Source: Arthrobacter sp. Leaf141
GTDB taxonomy: Bacteria; Actinomycetota; Actinomycetes; Actinomycetales; Micrococcaceae
DNA: 64,000 nt
Reading direction: 5' to 3'
NCBI RefSeq assembly: GCF_001424565.1
Contig: NZ_LMOL01000005.1
Span: 344-64,343 of the forward strand
Part shown: in pieces, positions 16,577 to 25,744 of the stretch
How the letters are laid out: each line of letters opens with the position of its first letter
How positions within the stretch are numbered: the stretch's first letter is position 1
Program-made: the position numbers and the translations under genes
Notes under the pieces: model-generated
What the model was told of the DNA's origin: nothing
The model's database searches: none
Seen by the model: the letters and a program-made list of their open reading frames with translations, nothing else

Positions 16577-18952
16577 TCAGCCGTTCCCGTTCCCGTTGCC
16601 GTTCCCGTTCCCGTTGCCATTTCCGGTGTTGCCCTCGGTGGTGGGGGCCGGAGCGGGCTGGGTGGCTGCGGGAGCGGGTGCCTGGGTGGCGGGGGTCGGG
16701 GCCTGCGTGGCGGGCGTGGGGACTGACCGCTGCGGGGCGCCGTTGATCATGTTGCTGGGCGGTGCGGGGAAGGCCTCGGTCCCGTAGTTCGGCGCAATCT
16801 GCGTCATGAAGTTGGAGAACATGGGCCCGGCAATCATGTAACCATCGATGCCTTGGTAGAACTTGCCGTTCACCGTGATGTTCTGGCCTGGACGTTGCTG
16901 TGCACCCAGCGGGTCGCCGAACCAGGCGGCGGTGGCCAGGCCTGTGGTGTGGCCCACCACCCAGGTGGAGCCGTTGTTGTTCGAGGTACCGGTTTTGGCG
17001 CCGATGGGGAAATTGGTGCGGGTGGAGAGCCGCGGCTGGATCAGCGAACCTGAACCGCGGTTCATGACTTCCTGCAGCGCGTAGTTGACGCCTCGCGCCA
17101 CCTCCGGCTTGATCGCGTCGCGGCAGTTGGCGGACTGGGCGGGCAGATCCGCGCCGGTCTGGTCCTTCACACCCGTGATGGCGATGGGCTCGCAGTACTT
17201 GCCGTCGTTGGCGAACGTGGCGAAGGCGCTGGCCATGGTCAGCGGTGCGGTCTGGGTGGAGCCCAGCAGGTTGGCCAGCGTGGACATGTCGATGTTGGGG
17301 TTCGGCGCGGCGATGTTGCCGGCGTCGTCCAGGACGATGTTTCCGTTCTGGTCCAGTTCGGGGAGTCCGCTGTGGAGGCCGACGGCGTCCACAACCTTCT
17401 GGATGCCGCAGAAGTCCAGCTGGGCTGCCGAGGCGAACGTGACGGTGTTGATCGAGTTGTAGAGCCCCTCAAGGACAGACAGCGGCCGGTACCACTGCGG
17501 CTCTGCGTTCTGGAGGTCATCGGCTGTACCAAGGCCCTGGTTCTTTTGTGCCGTGCTGTAGCCGCCGGTGACCTGGCCGCAGGTGTTGCGCCAGTTGAAG
17601 CCCAGCGGGTAGACGCGCTGCGCGGAGTTAACCACGGTATTCATGGTTTTGCCCTCGTTCAGCCACTCGGCAAACGTGAAGGGCTTCATGGTGGAGCCGG
17701 GCTGCGCGCCGCCCATACCGTTGAGGTCGTTGCCGTCCTTGTCCAGCTTGTCCACGTTGAAGTTCACCTGCGAATCGAACCCGCCCTCGGCCGGGAGGAA
17801 GCTGGTGTTTTGGGCCATCGAGACGATCTTGCCGGAGCCGGGCTGCACTGTAACCATGGCGGCGCCCCATTTGTCCGGGTTGGCGCCGGCGGCCGTATTG
17901 ACCTGGTCCTGTGCCACGTTCTGGGCTGCGGGGTCCAGGGTGGTGGTGATGGTGAGGCCGCCGCCGTAAATCAAGCGCTGGCGTTCCTCTTTGGTGGCAC
18001 CGTACGCCGGGTTGTTCTCCAGCAGGTGCAGGATGTAGTCGCAGAAGTACGGCGCGGTGGAGGCGTACGCACAGCCTTGCTTGGGCTGGGTTACCACGGG
18101 CTCCACGGGAGTCGCCACGGCGGCGTCGTGCTCTGCCTGGGTGATTTTGTTCTGGCTCAGCATCAAACTCAGCACCAGGTCACGGCGGGCCTTGGCGTTC
18201 TCCGGGTTGGTCACCGGGTCAAACGCCGAGGGGCTGTTGACCAAACCGGCCAGCAGCGCGGCCTGGGGGAGGGTGAGGTCCTTGGCGGAGGTGCTGAAGA
18301 AGTAGCGGGAAGCGGCTTCGATGCCGTACGCGTTGACGTTGAAGAACACGATGTTCAGGTAGCCCTCAAGGATCTGGTCCTTGCTGAACTCCTTCTCCAG
18401 CGCGATGGCGAGCTTCATCTCGCGGAGCTTGTCGCCTACGCCCTTGTTCACGCCGTTGAGCTTGATGTCTTCGTCCTTGCCTTCGGCGGCAAGGTTGGCG
18501 TTGAGGACGTTGTTGACGTACTGCTGCGTGATGGTGGAAGCGCCCTGCTTGTTGCCGCGCGCCGTGGCAACAAGCGCACGGAGGATGCCGGTGGTGTCAA
18601 CGCCGCCGTGCTCGTAGAAGCGGCTGTCCTCCACCGCGATGACGGCTTCCTTCATAAACGGCGAGATGTTGTCCAGGGAGACCTTGGTCCGGTTCTCCTT
18701 GTACAGGCTGGCGATCTCGCTGCCGTCCGCGGCCAGGATCCTGGTGGTCTGGTTGGGCGGATCAACCTTCAGCTCCGCGGGGAGCGTGTCGAAAAACTCG
18801 ATCGAGCCGCTGGCGGCGCTGCCGGAAACGGCTGCCGCGGGGACCAGCAGGCCCGCCACCAGGACACCGCAAATAGCACTCACGCCAAGGAAAACAAGGA
18901 TCTTTCCCAGGGTGGTGGCCGTGTCAAAAAGGGGGTTCGTGCGAGTCGCCAT
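16577..18952 (-). CDS. Class A penicillin-binding protein (bifunctional glycosyltransferase/transpeptidase)
   Basis: A 791-residue membrane-anchored cell-wall synthase that polymerises and cross-links peptidoglycan. One N-terminal membrane helix lies at about 13-40. The glycosyltransferase 51 motif EDSRFYEHGGVD is near residue 108 with the second block STITQQYVNN. The transpeptidase has SxxK as STMK, SxN as SIN and the KTGTS box. The tail is a Pro/Thr/Ala linker ending in about seven Gly-Asn repeats, encoded by hexameric DNA repeats at 16577-16625. ATG 18952 was used; a GTG three codons upstream is also possible. It leads a two-gene unit with the metallophosphoesterase. Confidence 0.92.
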   Translation of the reverse strand: MATRTNPLFDTATTLGKILVFLGVSAICGVLVAGLLVPAAAVSGSAASGSIEFFDTLPAELKVDPPNQTTRILAADGSEIASLYKENRTKVSLDNISPFMKEAVIAVEDSRFYEHGGVDTTGILRALVATARGNKQGASTITQQYVNNVLNANLAAEGKDEDIKLNGVNKGVGDKLREMKLAIALEKEFSKDQILEGYLNIVFFNVNAYGIEAASRYFFSTSAKDLTLPQAALLAGLVNSPSAFDPVTNPENAKARRDLVLSLMLSQNKITQAEHDAAVATPVEPVVTQPKQGCAYASTAPYFCDYILHLLENNPAYGATKEERQRLIYGGGLTITTTLDPAAQNVAQDQVNTAAGANPDKWGAAMVTVQPGSGKIVSMAQNTSFLPAEGGFDSQVNFNVDKLDKDGNDLNGMGGAQPGSTMKPFTFAEWLNEGKTMNTVVNSAQRVYPLGFNWRNTCGQVTGGYSTAQKNQGLGTADDLQNAEPQWYRPLSVLEGLYNSINTVTFASAAQLDFCGIQKVVDAVGLHSGLPELDQNGNIVLDDAGNIAAPNPNIDMSTLANLLGSTQTAPLTMASAFATFANDGKYCEPIAITGVKDQTGADLPAQSANCRDAIKPEVARGVNYALQEVMNRGSGSLIQPRLSTRTNFPIGAKTGTSNNNGSTWVVGHTTGLATAAWFGDPLGAQQRPGQNITVNGKFYQGIDGYMIAGPMFSNFMTQIAPNYGTEAFPAPPSNMINGAPQRSVPTPATQAPTPATQAPAPAATQPAPAPTTEGNTGNGNGNGNGNGNGNG

Positions 18953-18989
18953 GTTTTCCACTTTACCGGCAAGGACTAGTCTTTAGCTC

Positions 18990-19145
18990 ATGACCAAATG
19001 GGAGTACGCGACGATTCCGCTCATCATTCACGCTACAAAGCAGATCCTGGACCAGTGGGGCGAGGACGGCTGGGAGCTCGTCCAGGTTGTCCCCGGGCCG
19101 GACGGCAACGGACTGGTTGCCTACCTGAAAAGGGAGAAGCAGTAA
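18990..19145 (+). CDS. Small DUF4177 protein
   Basis: A 51-residue protein starting MTKWEYATIPLIIH and containing QWGEDGWELVQVVP, the characteristic core of the DUF4177 family. Function of the family is unknown. Its TAA stop ends one base before the ATG of the RidA gene, so the two are probably translated from one transcript. It is divergent from the PBP gene, with only 37 bases between their start codons. Confidence 0.82.
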   Translation: MTKWEYATIPLIIHATKQILDQWGEDGWELVQVVPGPDGNGLVAYLKREKQ

Positions 19146-19146
19146 T

Positions 19147-19680
19147 ATGTCAACCCCCGCAGAAGCCCCTGCCGGCGCGGAAACAGCGCCAACATCGGCA
19201 GTGGAGCAACGGCTCGCCGAACTGGGACTGACCCTCCCTGCCGTGGCCGCACCCGTGGCCGCTTATGTTCCCGCAGTGATCTCCGGCAACCACGTTTACA
19301 CCTCCGGCCAGCTGCCGTTTATTAACGGCAAACTCGAAGCTACCGGCAAGGTTTCGCTGGGCACCGAGGGGCATGCCGACGAGCCCACCGTCTCACCCGA
19401 GGACGCCCACCGCTATGCCGCTGTCTGCGCAGTGAACGCCCTCGCCGCGGTCAAAAGCGTCATCGGCGATTTGGACCGGATCACCCGCATCGTCAAGGTC
19501 GTAGGCTTTGTCTCCTCCGACCCCACGTTCACGGGCCAGCCGGGCGTCATCAACGGCGCCTCCGAACTGCTGGGCCGGGTCCTTGGCGACGCGGGCCAGC
19601 ACGCACGTTCCGCCGTCGGCGTTTCCGTTCTTCCCCTGGACTCCCCGGTGGAAGTCGAACTGATCGCAGAATTCAGCTAG
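19147..19680 (+). CDS. RidA family protein (reactive enamine/imine deaminase-like)
   Basis: A 177-residue protein; residues 15-177 match the RidA/YjgF/UK114 fold in its longer subfamily. Features include GNHVYTSGQLPF near residue 47 and GVSVLPLDSPVEVELIAEF at the end. The classical RidA arginine motif (CVEVARLP) is not present in that form; the region reads ARSAVGVSVLPLD, so deaminase activity is uncertain. Coupled to the upstream DUF4177 gene and followed 14 bases later by a Nudix gene. Confidence 0.85.
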   Translation: MSTPAEAPAGAETAPTSAVEQRLAELGLTLPAVAAPVAAYVPAVISGNHVYTSGQLPFINGKLEATGKVSLGTEGHADEPTVSPEDAHRYAAVCAVNALAAVKSVIGDLDRITRIVKVVGFVSSDPTFTGQPGVINGASELLGRVLGDAGQHARSAVGVSVLPLDSPVEVELIAEFS

Positions 19681-19694
19681 GTCCGGTCCTTCCC

Positions 19695-20606
19695 TTGCCA
19701 CAACTAGCACGACGCCTCTTCGCCCTTCCCCAGGAATTGGAGGGAGCGGCTCAAAGCTGGCTTGAACACGGCGAACGGACCCCCCGGGCAGCCCGACTGG
19801 CATCCTCGGTGGTGCTGCTCCGGGATTCGCCGACGGGGCTGGAAACGTGGCTGGCTTACCGGCCCGGTTCCTCCCCGCTGGGCGTCCTCGCGTTCCCCGG
19901 CGGTTCGCTGGACGCGTCCGACGACGACCCCATCGGTTGGTTGGGCCCCTCACCGCAGCAATGGGCTGACCACATGGGTACGGCCGACGTCGGATTGGCC
20001 CGCCGGCACGTGGTGGGCGCCATCCGCGAACTGTTCGAGGAGACCGGTTTGCTGCTGGCGGGCCCGGACATGTCCGGAACCGTCGAGGCCACTTCCACCC
20101 CGGAGTGGATGCGCGCCCGGCTTGCCGTGGCCGAACAGGAGCGCAGCCTCGCCCAGATCCTGGACAAGCGCGGGCTCCTGCTGCGGACCGACCTGCTCAA
20201 GTCGCTGGTCAACTGGCGCACCCCCGACTTTGCGCACCGCCGTTTCGATACCCGCTATTTTGCGGCCACCGTGCCCATGGGCCAACAGCCCAGCCTCCTG
20301 GACGGCCGCGGCGTATGGGGCCGTTGGGTCAACGCCGGCACCGTCATCGGCGGGCGCGGCACCACCGCCCTTGGTGATGAAGTGGGGCAGGAAAACACCG
20401 TGGGGCTGCCGCTGGGCCAGTTACTGGTCCCCGGTTCAGAGATCATGCTCGAAAAGATGGCGGCCGCCAATGGCTGCATCGCCTACCTCAGCTACAAACG
20501 CAAGGCCCACGTGTACCAGCCTGCCCTCGTGGAGGAGGACGGACACCTGATGCTTGAGGTCGAAGCCGCCAAAACCACCCCCGGCGAACCGCAGCGGGAG
20601 CGCTGA
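19695..20606 (+). CDS. Nudix hydrolase
   Basis: A 303-residue protein with a TTG start at 19695. The Nudix signature is split by an insertion: FPGGSLD near residue 72 and the metal-binding helix AIRELFEETGLLL near 109, as in the long Nudix subfamily (NUDT19/RppH-unlike). The substrate is not predictable. It is the third gene after DUF4177 and RidA and may be involved in clean-up of damaged metabolites with RidA, which is inference only. The end is followed by the structured element at 20634-20710. Confidence 0.82.
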   Translation: MPQLARRLFALPQELEGAAQSWLEHGERTPRAARLASSVVLLRDSPTGLETWLAYRPGSSPLGVLAFPGGSLDASDDDPIGWLGPSPQQWADHMGTADVGLARRHVVGAIRELFEETGLLLAGPDMSGTVEATSTPEWMRARLAVAEQERSLAQILDKRGLLLRTDLLKSLVNWRTPDFAHRRFDTRYFAATVPMGQQPSLLDGRGVWGRWVNAGTVIGGRGTTALGDEVGQENTVGLPLGQLLVPGSEIMLEKMAAANGCIAYLSYKRKAHVYQPALVEEDGHLMLEVEAAKTTPGEPQRER

Positions 20607-20633
20607 TCCAGCCTTCGCAGTGACCGGCCGGGC

Positions 20634-20710
20634 AGACTGGACCCACGGATCCTCTGCGTGCTGCTCCTGCGTCGCTTTGACGCACGCTGCCGGATCCCCG
20701 GGTCCAGTCT
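20634..20710. repeat. Nested inverted repeats between the Nudix and glxR-like genes
   Basis: Outer arms 20634-20652 and 20692-20710 match at 17 of 19 positions (AGACTGGACCC / GGGTCCAGTCT plus GGATCC). Inside lies GCGTC-GCTTT-GACGC at 20669-20683. The element stands between two converging genes and may fold as a long stem with a side hairpin. It may act as a terminator for the Nudix transcript, although no T tract follows. Confidence 0.75.
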
Positions 20711-20737
20711 CATGGCGGACGCCCGCGTTAAACGCGA

Positions 20738-20763
20738 AAGGCCGCCCTGGTCAGGACGGCCTT
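20738..20763 (-). terminator. Intrinsic terminator of the GlxR-like gene
   Basis: Twelve-base arms AAGGCCGCCCTG and CAGGACGGCCTT, one mismatch, with a 2-base loop. On the minus strand the stem is followed by a short TTTCG. It lies 16 bases after the regulator's stop codon. Confidence 0.65.
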
Positions 20764-20779
20764 CCGAAAGGTGCGTTGT

Positions 20780-21457
20780 CTAGCGTGAACGCTGGCGCAA
20801 GCGCTGCATGTCCAGGATGACGACGGCGCGGGCCTCAAGGCGCAGCCAGCCGCGCTGGACGAACTCGGCCAGTGCCTTGTTGACCGTTTCGCGGGACGCG
20901 CCCACCAGCTGTGCCAGTTCTTCCTGGGTGAGCTCGTGAGCCACCAGGACGCCGTCCGTGGCGGGACGGCCAAAGCGGTCGGCCAGGTCCAGGAGTGCCT
21001 TGGCCACGCGGCCGGGAACGTCGGAGAACACGAGGTCCGAGAGGGAATCATTGGTGCGGCGCAGGCGGCGGGCCAGAGCCTGCAGCAGCTGGGCCGAGAC
21101 CTCCGGGCGGGTGCGCAGGAGCGTATTGAGGCTCTCGTTCCTGAGGCCGGCGAGGCGGGTCTCCGACACCGCGGTGGCGGTGGCCGTGCGGGGGCTGGGG
21201 TCGAACAGTGCCATCTCGCCGAAGAGCTCGCCCGGGCCGAGGATGGCCAGGAGTGATTCGCGGCCATCCGGGGACGTCCGGCCCAGCTTCACCTTGCCGG
21301 AGACGATGAAGTAGAGCTGGTCGCCCTGGTCGCCTTCGCGGAACACCGATGCTCCGCGGGAAAGGTCCACCTCGGTCAGCTCATCCGTCAGCAGACGGAA
21401 TGCGTCGTCGTCGAGCGTGGCGAAAAGGGGTGCTCGGCGCAGTACCTCGATGTCCAT
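20780..21457 (-). CDS. glxR: Crp/Fnr family global regulator, GlxR-like cAMP receptor
   Basis: A 225-residue protein with an N-terminal cyclic-nucleotide-binding domain (about 8-120) and a C-terminal winged helix. GELFGEMALFDPSPRTATATA is the phosphate-binding cassette (read at residues 72-92), with the Arg that contacts cyclic-nucleotide phosphate. The recognition helix region reads TQEELAQLVGASRETVNKAL near 168-187. It closely resembles GlxR of corynebacteria and Crp of mycobacteria. AGGAGA upstream of ATG 21457 supports that start. In actinobacteria this protein controls carbon uptake and acetate metabolism; boxes fitting its consensus occur at 40004-40019 and, imperfectly, at 42327-42342. 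Confidence 0.88.
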   Translation of the reverse strand: MDIEVLRRAPLFATLDDDAFRLLTDELTEVDLSRGASVFREGDQGDQLYFIVSGKVKLGRTSPDGRESLLAILGPGELFGEMALFDPSPRTATATAVSETRLAGLRNESLNTLLRTRPEVSAQLLQALARRLRRTNDSLSDLVFSDVPGRVAKALLDLADRFGRPATDGVLVAHELTQEELAQLVGASRETVNKALAEFVQRGWLRLEARAVVILDMQRLRQRSR

Positions 21458-21709
21458 GAAATCTCCTGAATAAAAGTGTCGGCTGTGGCGCTTGTGCCAT
21501 TGTTTCAGAATTTTCAAGGTTCTGTGACGAACTTGGCACCGGAAACGCCCGCATGACGCCTGCTGATGACGGAATCCACAACATATCCGACCCCGGAGGA
21601 AGGCGGGAACCGGCGGTGCAGGACGGGCCCGAGGGGCCGCGTTGGCTCCACAGTGGATTGTCAGATACCCCCACTAGAATGGGGGTTCAACTTCTGATAA
21701 GGAGCCTTC

Positions 21710-22894
21710 GTGGCTGGCTTGACTGTCCTGGACCTGGTGCTGATCCTGGCGCTGCTGTCGTACCTCGTATACGGGCTGCGCAACGGCTTCCTGGTGACGG
21801 TCGGCGGGATCGCGGGTTTCGCGGCCGGGGCCGTGGCAGCCTTTTTCGCCGTCCCCCTGGTCAGCGGGTTCGTCCCGGACCCCGGCTGGCGGCTCACTGC
21901 CATCGTCGCGGCCGGCGTTGTCCTGGTGGTCCTGGGCCACAGCCTCGGCACCATGGTGGGGCGCCTGATCCGCGGCGCCGTGCGGATTCCGCCCCTTCGC
22001 GCGGTGGACCGGATAGTGGGCGGCGCGGCCAACCTTGCGGTGTCCGCGCTGGTGATGTCCATGCTGGCCTTCAGCGTGGGCTCGTTGGGCGTGCCGGTGG
22101 TGTCGGAGCAGTTGGCCGATTCGAAGGTGATCCGCTTCATCGACGGGCTCACGCCCACGCAGGTGAAAGCCACCATGGCGCAGCTGCGCTCCACGGTGGT
22201 CGGCAACGGCATTCCGGTCCTGCTCCAGGGCCTCGGCCAGGGGCCCGCGGTGGCCGTCCCCAACGCCAGCACCGACACGCCCGCGCTGAACAAAGCCGCG
22301 GAATCCGTGCTGCGGATCGCCGGGACCGCCTACCAGTGCGGACAGAACCAGACAGGCACGGGCTTCGTGGTGGCCACCGACCGCGTCGTGACCAACGCCC
22401 ATGTTGTGGCGGGCGTGTCGCAGCCCGTGGTGGAGCTGCCCGGCGGTGACGCCATGCCCGGCCGCGTGGTCTACTTCGACACCCGGCATGACCTCGCGGT
22501 GCTGGCCGTGGACGGCCTGCCCGCCCCGGCACTGCCCTTCAGCGGCGACCTGCCCGGCGGGAGCCCTGCAGCGTTCGCCGGGTATCCGCACGGCGGCCCG
22601 TTCCAGTCCAAGCCCGCCACCGTCCAGGACATCGCCACCATCCTGGTGCCGGACATCTACGGCAACGACCCCGCACCGGAGGACATCTACCGGCTCGCCG
22701 GGGACATCCAGCCCGGCAATTCCGGCGGGCCACTGCTGACCACCAACGGTGAAGTGGCTGGCGTGGTGTTCGCCAAGGCCACCTCCGACACCGAGATGGG
22801 ATTTGCCATCACCATGGACGACCTCAACCCGGTGGCGGCCCAGGCGTCCGGGCTCTCGGCACCTGTTTCGTCCGGGCAGTGCATCCAGAAATAG
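21710..22894 (+). CDS. MarP-type membrane serine protease
   Basis: A 394-residue protein. The first 165 residues hold four hydrophobic helices of the CvpA/colicin V-production type; residues 190-390 form a trypsin-like protease. The triad is His in VVTNAHVV, Asp in TRHDLAVL and Ser in GNSGGPLL. Cys in AYQCGQNQ and the C-terminal SGQCIQ may form a disulfide, as in M. tuberculosis MarP, which is needed for acid resistance. GTG start with AAGGAG 5-6 bases upstream. It converges with aroQ. Confidence 0.9.
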   Translation: MAGLTVLDLVLILALLSYLVYGLRNGFLVTVGGIAGFAAGAVAAFFAVPLVSGFVPDPGWRLTAIVAAGVVLVVLGHSLGTMVGRLIRGAVRIPPLRAVDRIVGGAANLAVSALVMSMLAFSVGSLGVPVVSEQLADSKVIRFIDGLTPTQVKATMAQLRSTVVGNGIPVLLQGLGQGPAVAVPNASTDTPALNKAAESVLRIAGTAYQCGQNQTGTGFVVATDRVVTNAHVVAGVSQPVVELPGGDAMPGRVVYFDTRHDLAVLAVDGLPAPALPFSGDLPGGSPAAFAGYPHGGPFQSKPATVQDIATILVPDIYGNDPAPEDIYRLAGDIQPGNSGGPLLTTNGEVAGVVFAKATSDTEMGFAITMDDLNPVAAQASGLSAPVSSGQCIQK

Positions 22895-22915
22895 CACCCG
22901 CCACTGGCCTGGCGC

Positions 22916-23380
22916 CTACAGCACCTCGGCCAAGTACTCGATAGCCAGCCGGTAGCCGGTGACTCCGGCGCCGACGATGACGGCGGCGCACACTCCTGAC
23001 AGGTAGGAATGGTGCCGGAACTCCTCGCGCTGGTGCACGTTGGTGATGTGGACTTCGACGGTGGGCAGCTGCACCGCGGCGAGGGCATCGCGCAGGGCCA
23101 CGGAGGTATGGGTAAAGGCGCCGGCGTTGATGACGATGCCCGCCGCGTTGCCCCGGGCAGCGTGGATGGCATCGAGCAGGACGCCTTCGTGGTTGGACTG
23201 GACGCATTCCACGGAAAAACCGTGGGCCCGCGCGGCGTTGGCGGCCAGTTCCTCAATATCCGCCAAGGTGGACGTGCCGTATTTTTCCGGTTCCCGGGTG
23301 CCCAGGAGGTTCAGGTTGGGACCGTTGATAACAAGGATGGCGCCGCGGGCGGCATCGGCGGCGGTATTGGCGGAAGTCAT
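22916..23380 (-). CDS. aroQ: Type II 3-dehydroquinate dehydratase
   Basis: A 154-residue enzyme of the shikimate pathway that dehydrates 3-dehydroquinate. [14 protein letters not shown] is at residues 18-31, the catalytic loop Tyr is in [17 protein letters not shown] near 85, and [17 protein letters not shown] near 108-124 contains the catalytic His. About 12 extra residues precede the conserved start. It converges with marP and is not next to other aromatic-pathway genes. Confidence 0.95.
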   Translation of the reverse strand: MTSANTAADAARGAILVINGPNLNLLGTREPEKYGTSTLADIEELAANAARAHGFSVECVQSNHEGVLLDAIHAARGNAAGIVINAGAFTHTSVALRDALAAVQLPTVEVHITNVHQREEFRHHSYLSGVCAAVIVGAGVTGYRLAIEYLAEVL

Positions 23381-23464
23381 GGTGCCAATCTAGCCGTTTG
23401 CCCCCGCCCCGGGCATTTCTTACGCCGGCCCTCCTTCCACGCCGCCCCCTGCCCACGCCCACGC

Positions 23465-23521
23465 CCGAGATGGCACTTCGCGGCAGTGTTCGGGGGAAAC
23501 ATCGCCGCGAAGTGCCATCTC
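23465..23521. repeat. Intergenic inverted repeat (perfect 19-bp arms)
   Basis: CGAGATGGCACTTCGCGGC at 23465-23483 and its exact complement at 23503-23521 flank a 19-base loop, whose ends (GTGTT / AACAT) extend the stem. It lies between alpha-galactosidase stop and aroQ start, both minus strand. Context and the shared GAG-(A/T)TG-GCAC-type arm ends recall the repeat at 15507-15579. Confidence 0.9.
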
Positions 23522-23551
23522 GCGCAGGGTGGGAGGGCAGGGGCCGTGGGT

Positions 23552-25744
23552 TTAGAGGGCCGTGACCTGCAACAGCACGCCGTGCTCTGGGTGCAGCGGC
23601 GGCATGGGCAGCCCCACCTCGGCCAGGAACGTCCCGGTGGCCACCGCCCCGCCGGCCAGCCATTCCGGCGGCTGGACGTAGGCAAAGGTGTGGTTGTGGC
23701 CGGCGTCCGCCGCTGTGGGGTAGATGGCTTCCACGCGGTAGCTTCGCCCGCCCTCCAGCCCCGGGATGCCGATCCGGCCCGGCTGTTCGGCCGCGGCGGT
23801 GCGGGTGCTGACCAAGGCGAACAGCGCCGCCGTCGTGCCCTCAGCTGCCGGCCCGTCGGCCACCACGCCGTGGAGCAGCAGCGCGTCCCCGGGAAGGTCG
23901 GCGTGGACGCGGGTGCCGCTGTGGAGCAGGCCCCGGTGTTCCTTGTAGAGGCCCACAAAGCGGCGGAGCTCATCGCGGTCCTTGCCCTGGACAGTGCGGA
24001 CGTCCCATTCCATCCCGAAGTGGCCGAAGAGGGCCGTGATGGCGCGGAAGGAGAGGTCGTGGGTGCGGGCGGTGGTGTGGGACGTGGTGGGGCCGATGTG
24101 GCTGCCCACGAGTTCGGGCGGGACCACGGCCCCGGTCCAGCGCTGGATTGTCTGCCGTTCCAGGGCGTCGTTGCAGTCCGAGGCCCAGATCCTGTCGGTG
24201 CGCTCCAGGATGCCAAGGTCAACCCGGCCGCCGCCTGAGGAGCAGCTTTCAATCTCGACGCCGGGATGGGCCGCCCGGAGCGCGTCGAACAGGCGGTAAG
24301 CGGCGAGGGTCTGCCCGTGGACGGAGGGCCGGCCGGCATGGCCGTGTTCGGTCTGGTCCCGGTTCTGGTCCCACTTGAGGTAGCTGATGTTGTTGCCCGC
24401 GAGCAGGGCATCGATCCGGTCGTGGACATACTGCCAGGCCTCAGGGTTCACCAGGTCTATGACGTGCTGGTTGCGCCATTCGAGCGGGAGCCGGCCGCCG
24501 TCGCCGGGTGCTGCCGCCGACGGGCCCACGATCCAGTCCGGATGCGCGCGGGCCACGTCCGAATCGAGGTTGATCATTTCGGGCTCCACCCACAGCCCGA
24601 ACTCCATGCCGCGGGTGTTAACCGCGTCGATCAGCGGGGTCAGCCCGTCCGGCCAGACCGTTTCGTCAACAAACCAGTCGCCCAGTCCCGCGTGGTCGCT
24701 GCGGCGGCCGCGGAACCAGCCGTCGTCGAGCACAAAACGCTCCACGCCGAGGTCGGCGGCTGAATCCGCCAAATCCACCAGGGTGTCCAGGTTGTGGTCG
24801 AAGTACACGGCTTCCCACGTGTTCAGCACCACAGGACGCGGCTTCCCGGCGGGCAGGCCCGTCGCAGCGGCAGGCAGGACGTGGTGGGCCCTGGCGCGGA
24901 ACCAGCTGTAAAAAGCGGCGGTGACGCCGTCGAGGCCCGAGCCGGAGTAAGCGGCAAAAAGCGCTGGTGCGCTGTAGCTCTCCCCGGGTGCCAGGACGAC
25001 TTCGGCAGAGCCCAGGAGTTCGGCCGCGCCGATGACGGTGCGGCCGTCCCCGACGGTATCGGCGAAGTGTTCGTGGTTTCCGCTCCACGCAAAATGGGTG
25101 GCCCAGACCTGGCCGTGGCGGTTGCCGAAGCCCGTGGTGCCGGCGGCGAAGAGGAGTGAGGAGTCATGTCCGGTCCTGCCATGGCGGCCGGCCCGGACCC
25201 AGGTGCCCTGCTGGATGTCCCGGCGCTGGGGGTGGCGTTCGCGGCACCACCGGCCGGTGAGGTCCAGCAGTTCGGTGGCTGCCGGTGCAACCGGCAGGAC
25301 GGTGGCCAGCTCGTCCACCTGGAACGGCGTGCTGCCGTGGTTGGTGAGGGTATGGCGCAACTCGAGGAGGCCGCCGTCGTGCAGGGTCAAGGTGGACGCG
25401 ACGCTGATGCCCGTGCCGTCGTCGGCCTGGACGATTGTTGCCGTGCTGCCTTCCTGCACGGCTGAGGTGACCCGGAGCCGGGAGGAGAAGTCCAGTCCGC
25501 CGGACCCGTCGACGACCCGGTGTCCGCGCACCGCCGGACGGCCCCGCCAGGACGAGGATGCCTGTGGGAGGAGTGCGGCGGGCACGCGGGCATCGACGGC
25601 GGAGTTCGTTATCGGGGCGGTCAACAGTCCCAGGTCCGGAAGTGTGCTGCCCAGGTCGGCCCCCCAATGGATGACCTCTGCCTCCCCGCTGTCGAAGCTG
25701 ATCAGCAGGCTGGTGCCGGCGGAACGGAGGTGCAGGGGATCCAT
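23552..25744 (-). CDS. Alpha-galactosidase (GH36)
   Basis: A 730-residue cytoplasmic glycoside hydrolase with no signal peptide. It has the GH36 layout: N-terminal beta domain (1-320), TIM barrel (about 325-640) and C-terminal beta domain. The catalytic nucleophile Asp is in YLKWDQNRD near residue 460 and the acid/base Asp in RIWASDCND near 522; CSSGGGRVD near 500 is also a family mark. It should remove terminal alpha-1,6-galactose from imported melibiose or raffinose-family sugars. It is the last gene of the operon behind the ABC importer, with a terminator-like hairpin between it and the binding protein gene. Confidence 0.93.
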   Translation of the reverse strand: MDPLHLRSAGTSLLISFDSGEAEVIHWGADLGSTLPDLGLLTAPITNSAVDARVPAALLPQASSSWRGRPAVRGHRVVDGSGGLDFSSRLRVTSAVQEGSTATIVQADDGTGISVASTLTLHDGGLLELRHTLTNHGSTPFQVDELATVLPVAPAATELLDLTGRWCRERHPQRRDIQQGTWVRAGRHGRTGHDSSLLFAAGTTGFGNRHGQVWATHFAWSGNHEHFADTVGDGRTVIGAAELLGSAEVVLAPGESYSAPALFAAYSGSGLDGVTAAFYSWFRARAHHVLPAAATGLPAGKPRPVVLNTWEAVYFDHNLDTLVDLADSAADLGVERFVLDDGWFRGRRSDHAGLGDWFVDETVWPDGLTPLIDAVNTRGMEFGLWVEPEMINLDSDVARAHPDWIVGPSAAAPGDGGRLPLEWRNQHVIDLVNPEAWQYVHDRIDALLAGNNISYLKWDQNRDQTEHGHAGRPSVHGQTLAAYRLFDALRAAHPGVEIESCSSGGGRVDLGILERTDRIWASDCNDALERQTIQRWTGAVVPPELVGSHIGPTTSHTTARTHDLSFRAITALFGHFGMEWDVRTVQGKDRDELRRFVGLYKEHRGLLHSGTRVHADLPGDALLLHGVVADGPAAEGTTAALFALVSTRTAAAEQPGRIGIPGLEGGRSYRVEAIYPTAADAGHNHTFAYVQPPEWLAGGAVATGTFLAEVGLPMPPLHPEHGVLLQVTAL

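Noticed and set aside
21523..21538. Possible GlxR autoregulatory box (TGTGA-CGAACT-TGGCA) upstream of the GlxR-like gene
   Set aside because: The right half differs from TCACA at two positions (TGGCA); too weak to list as a site.
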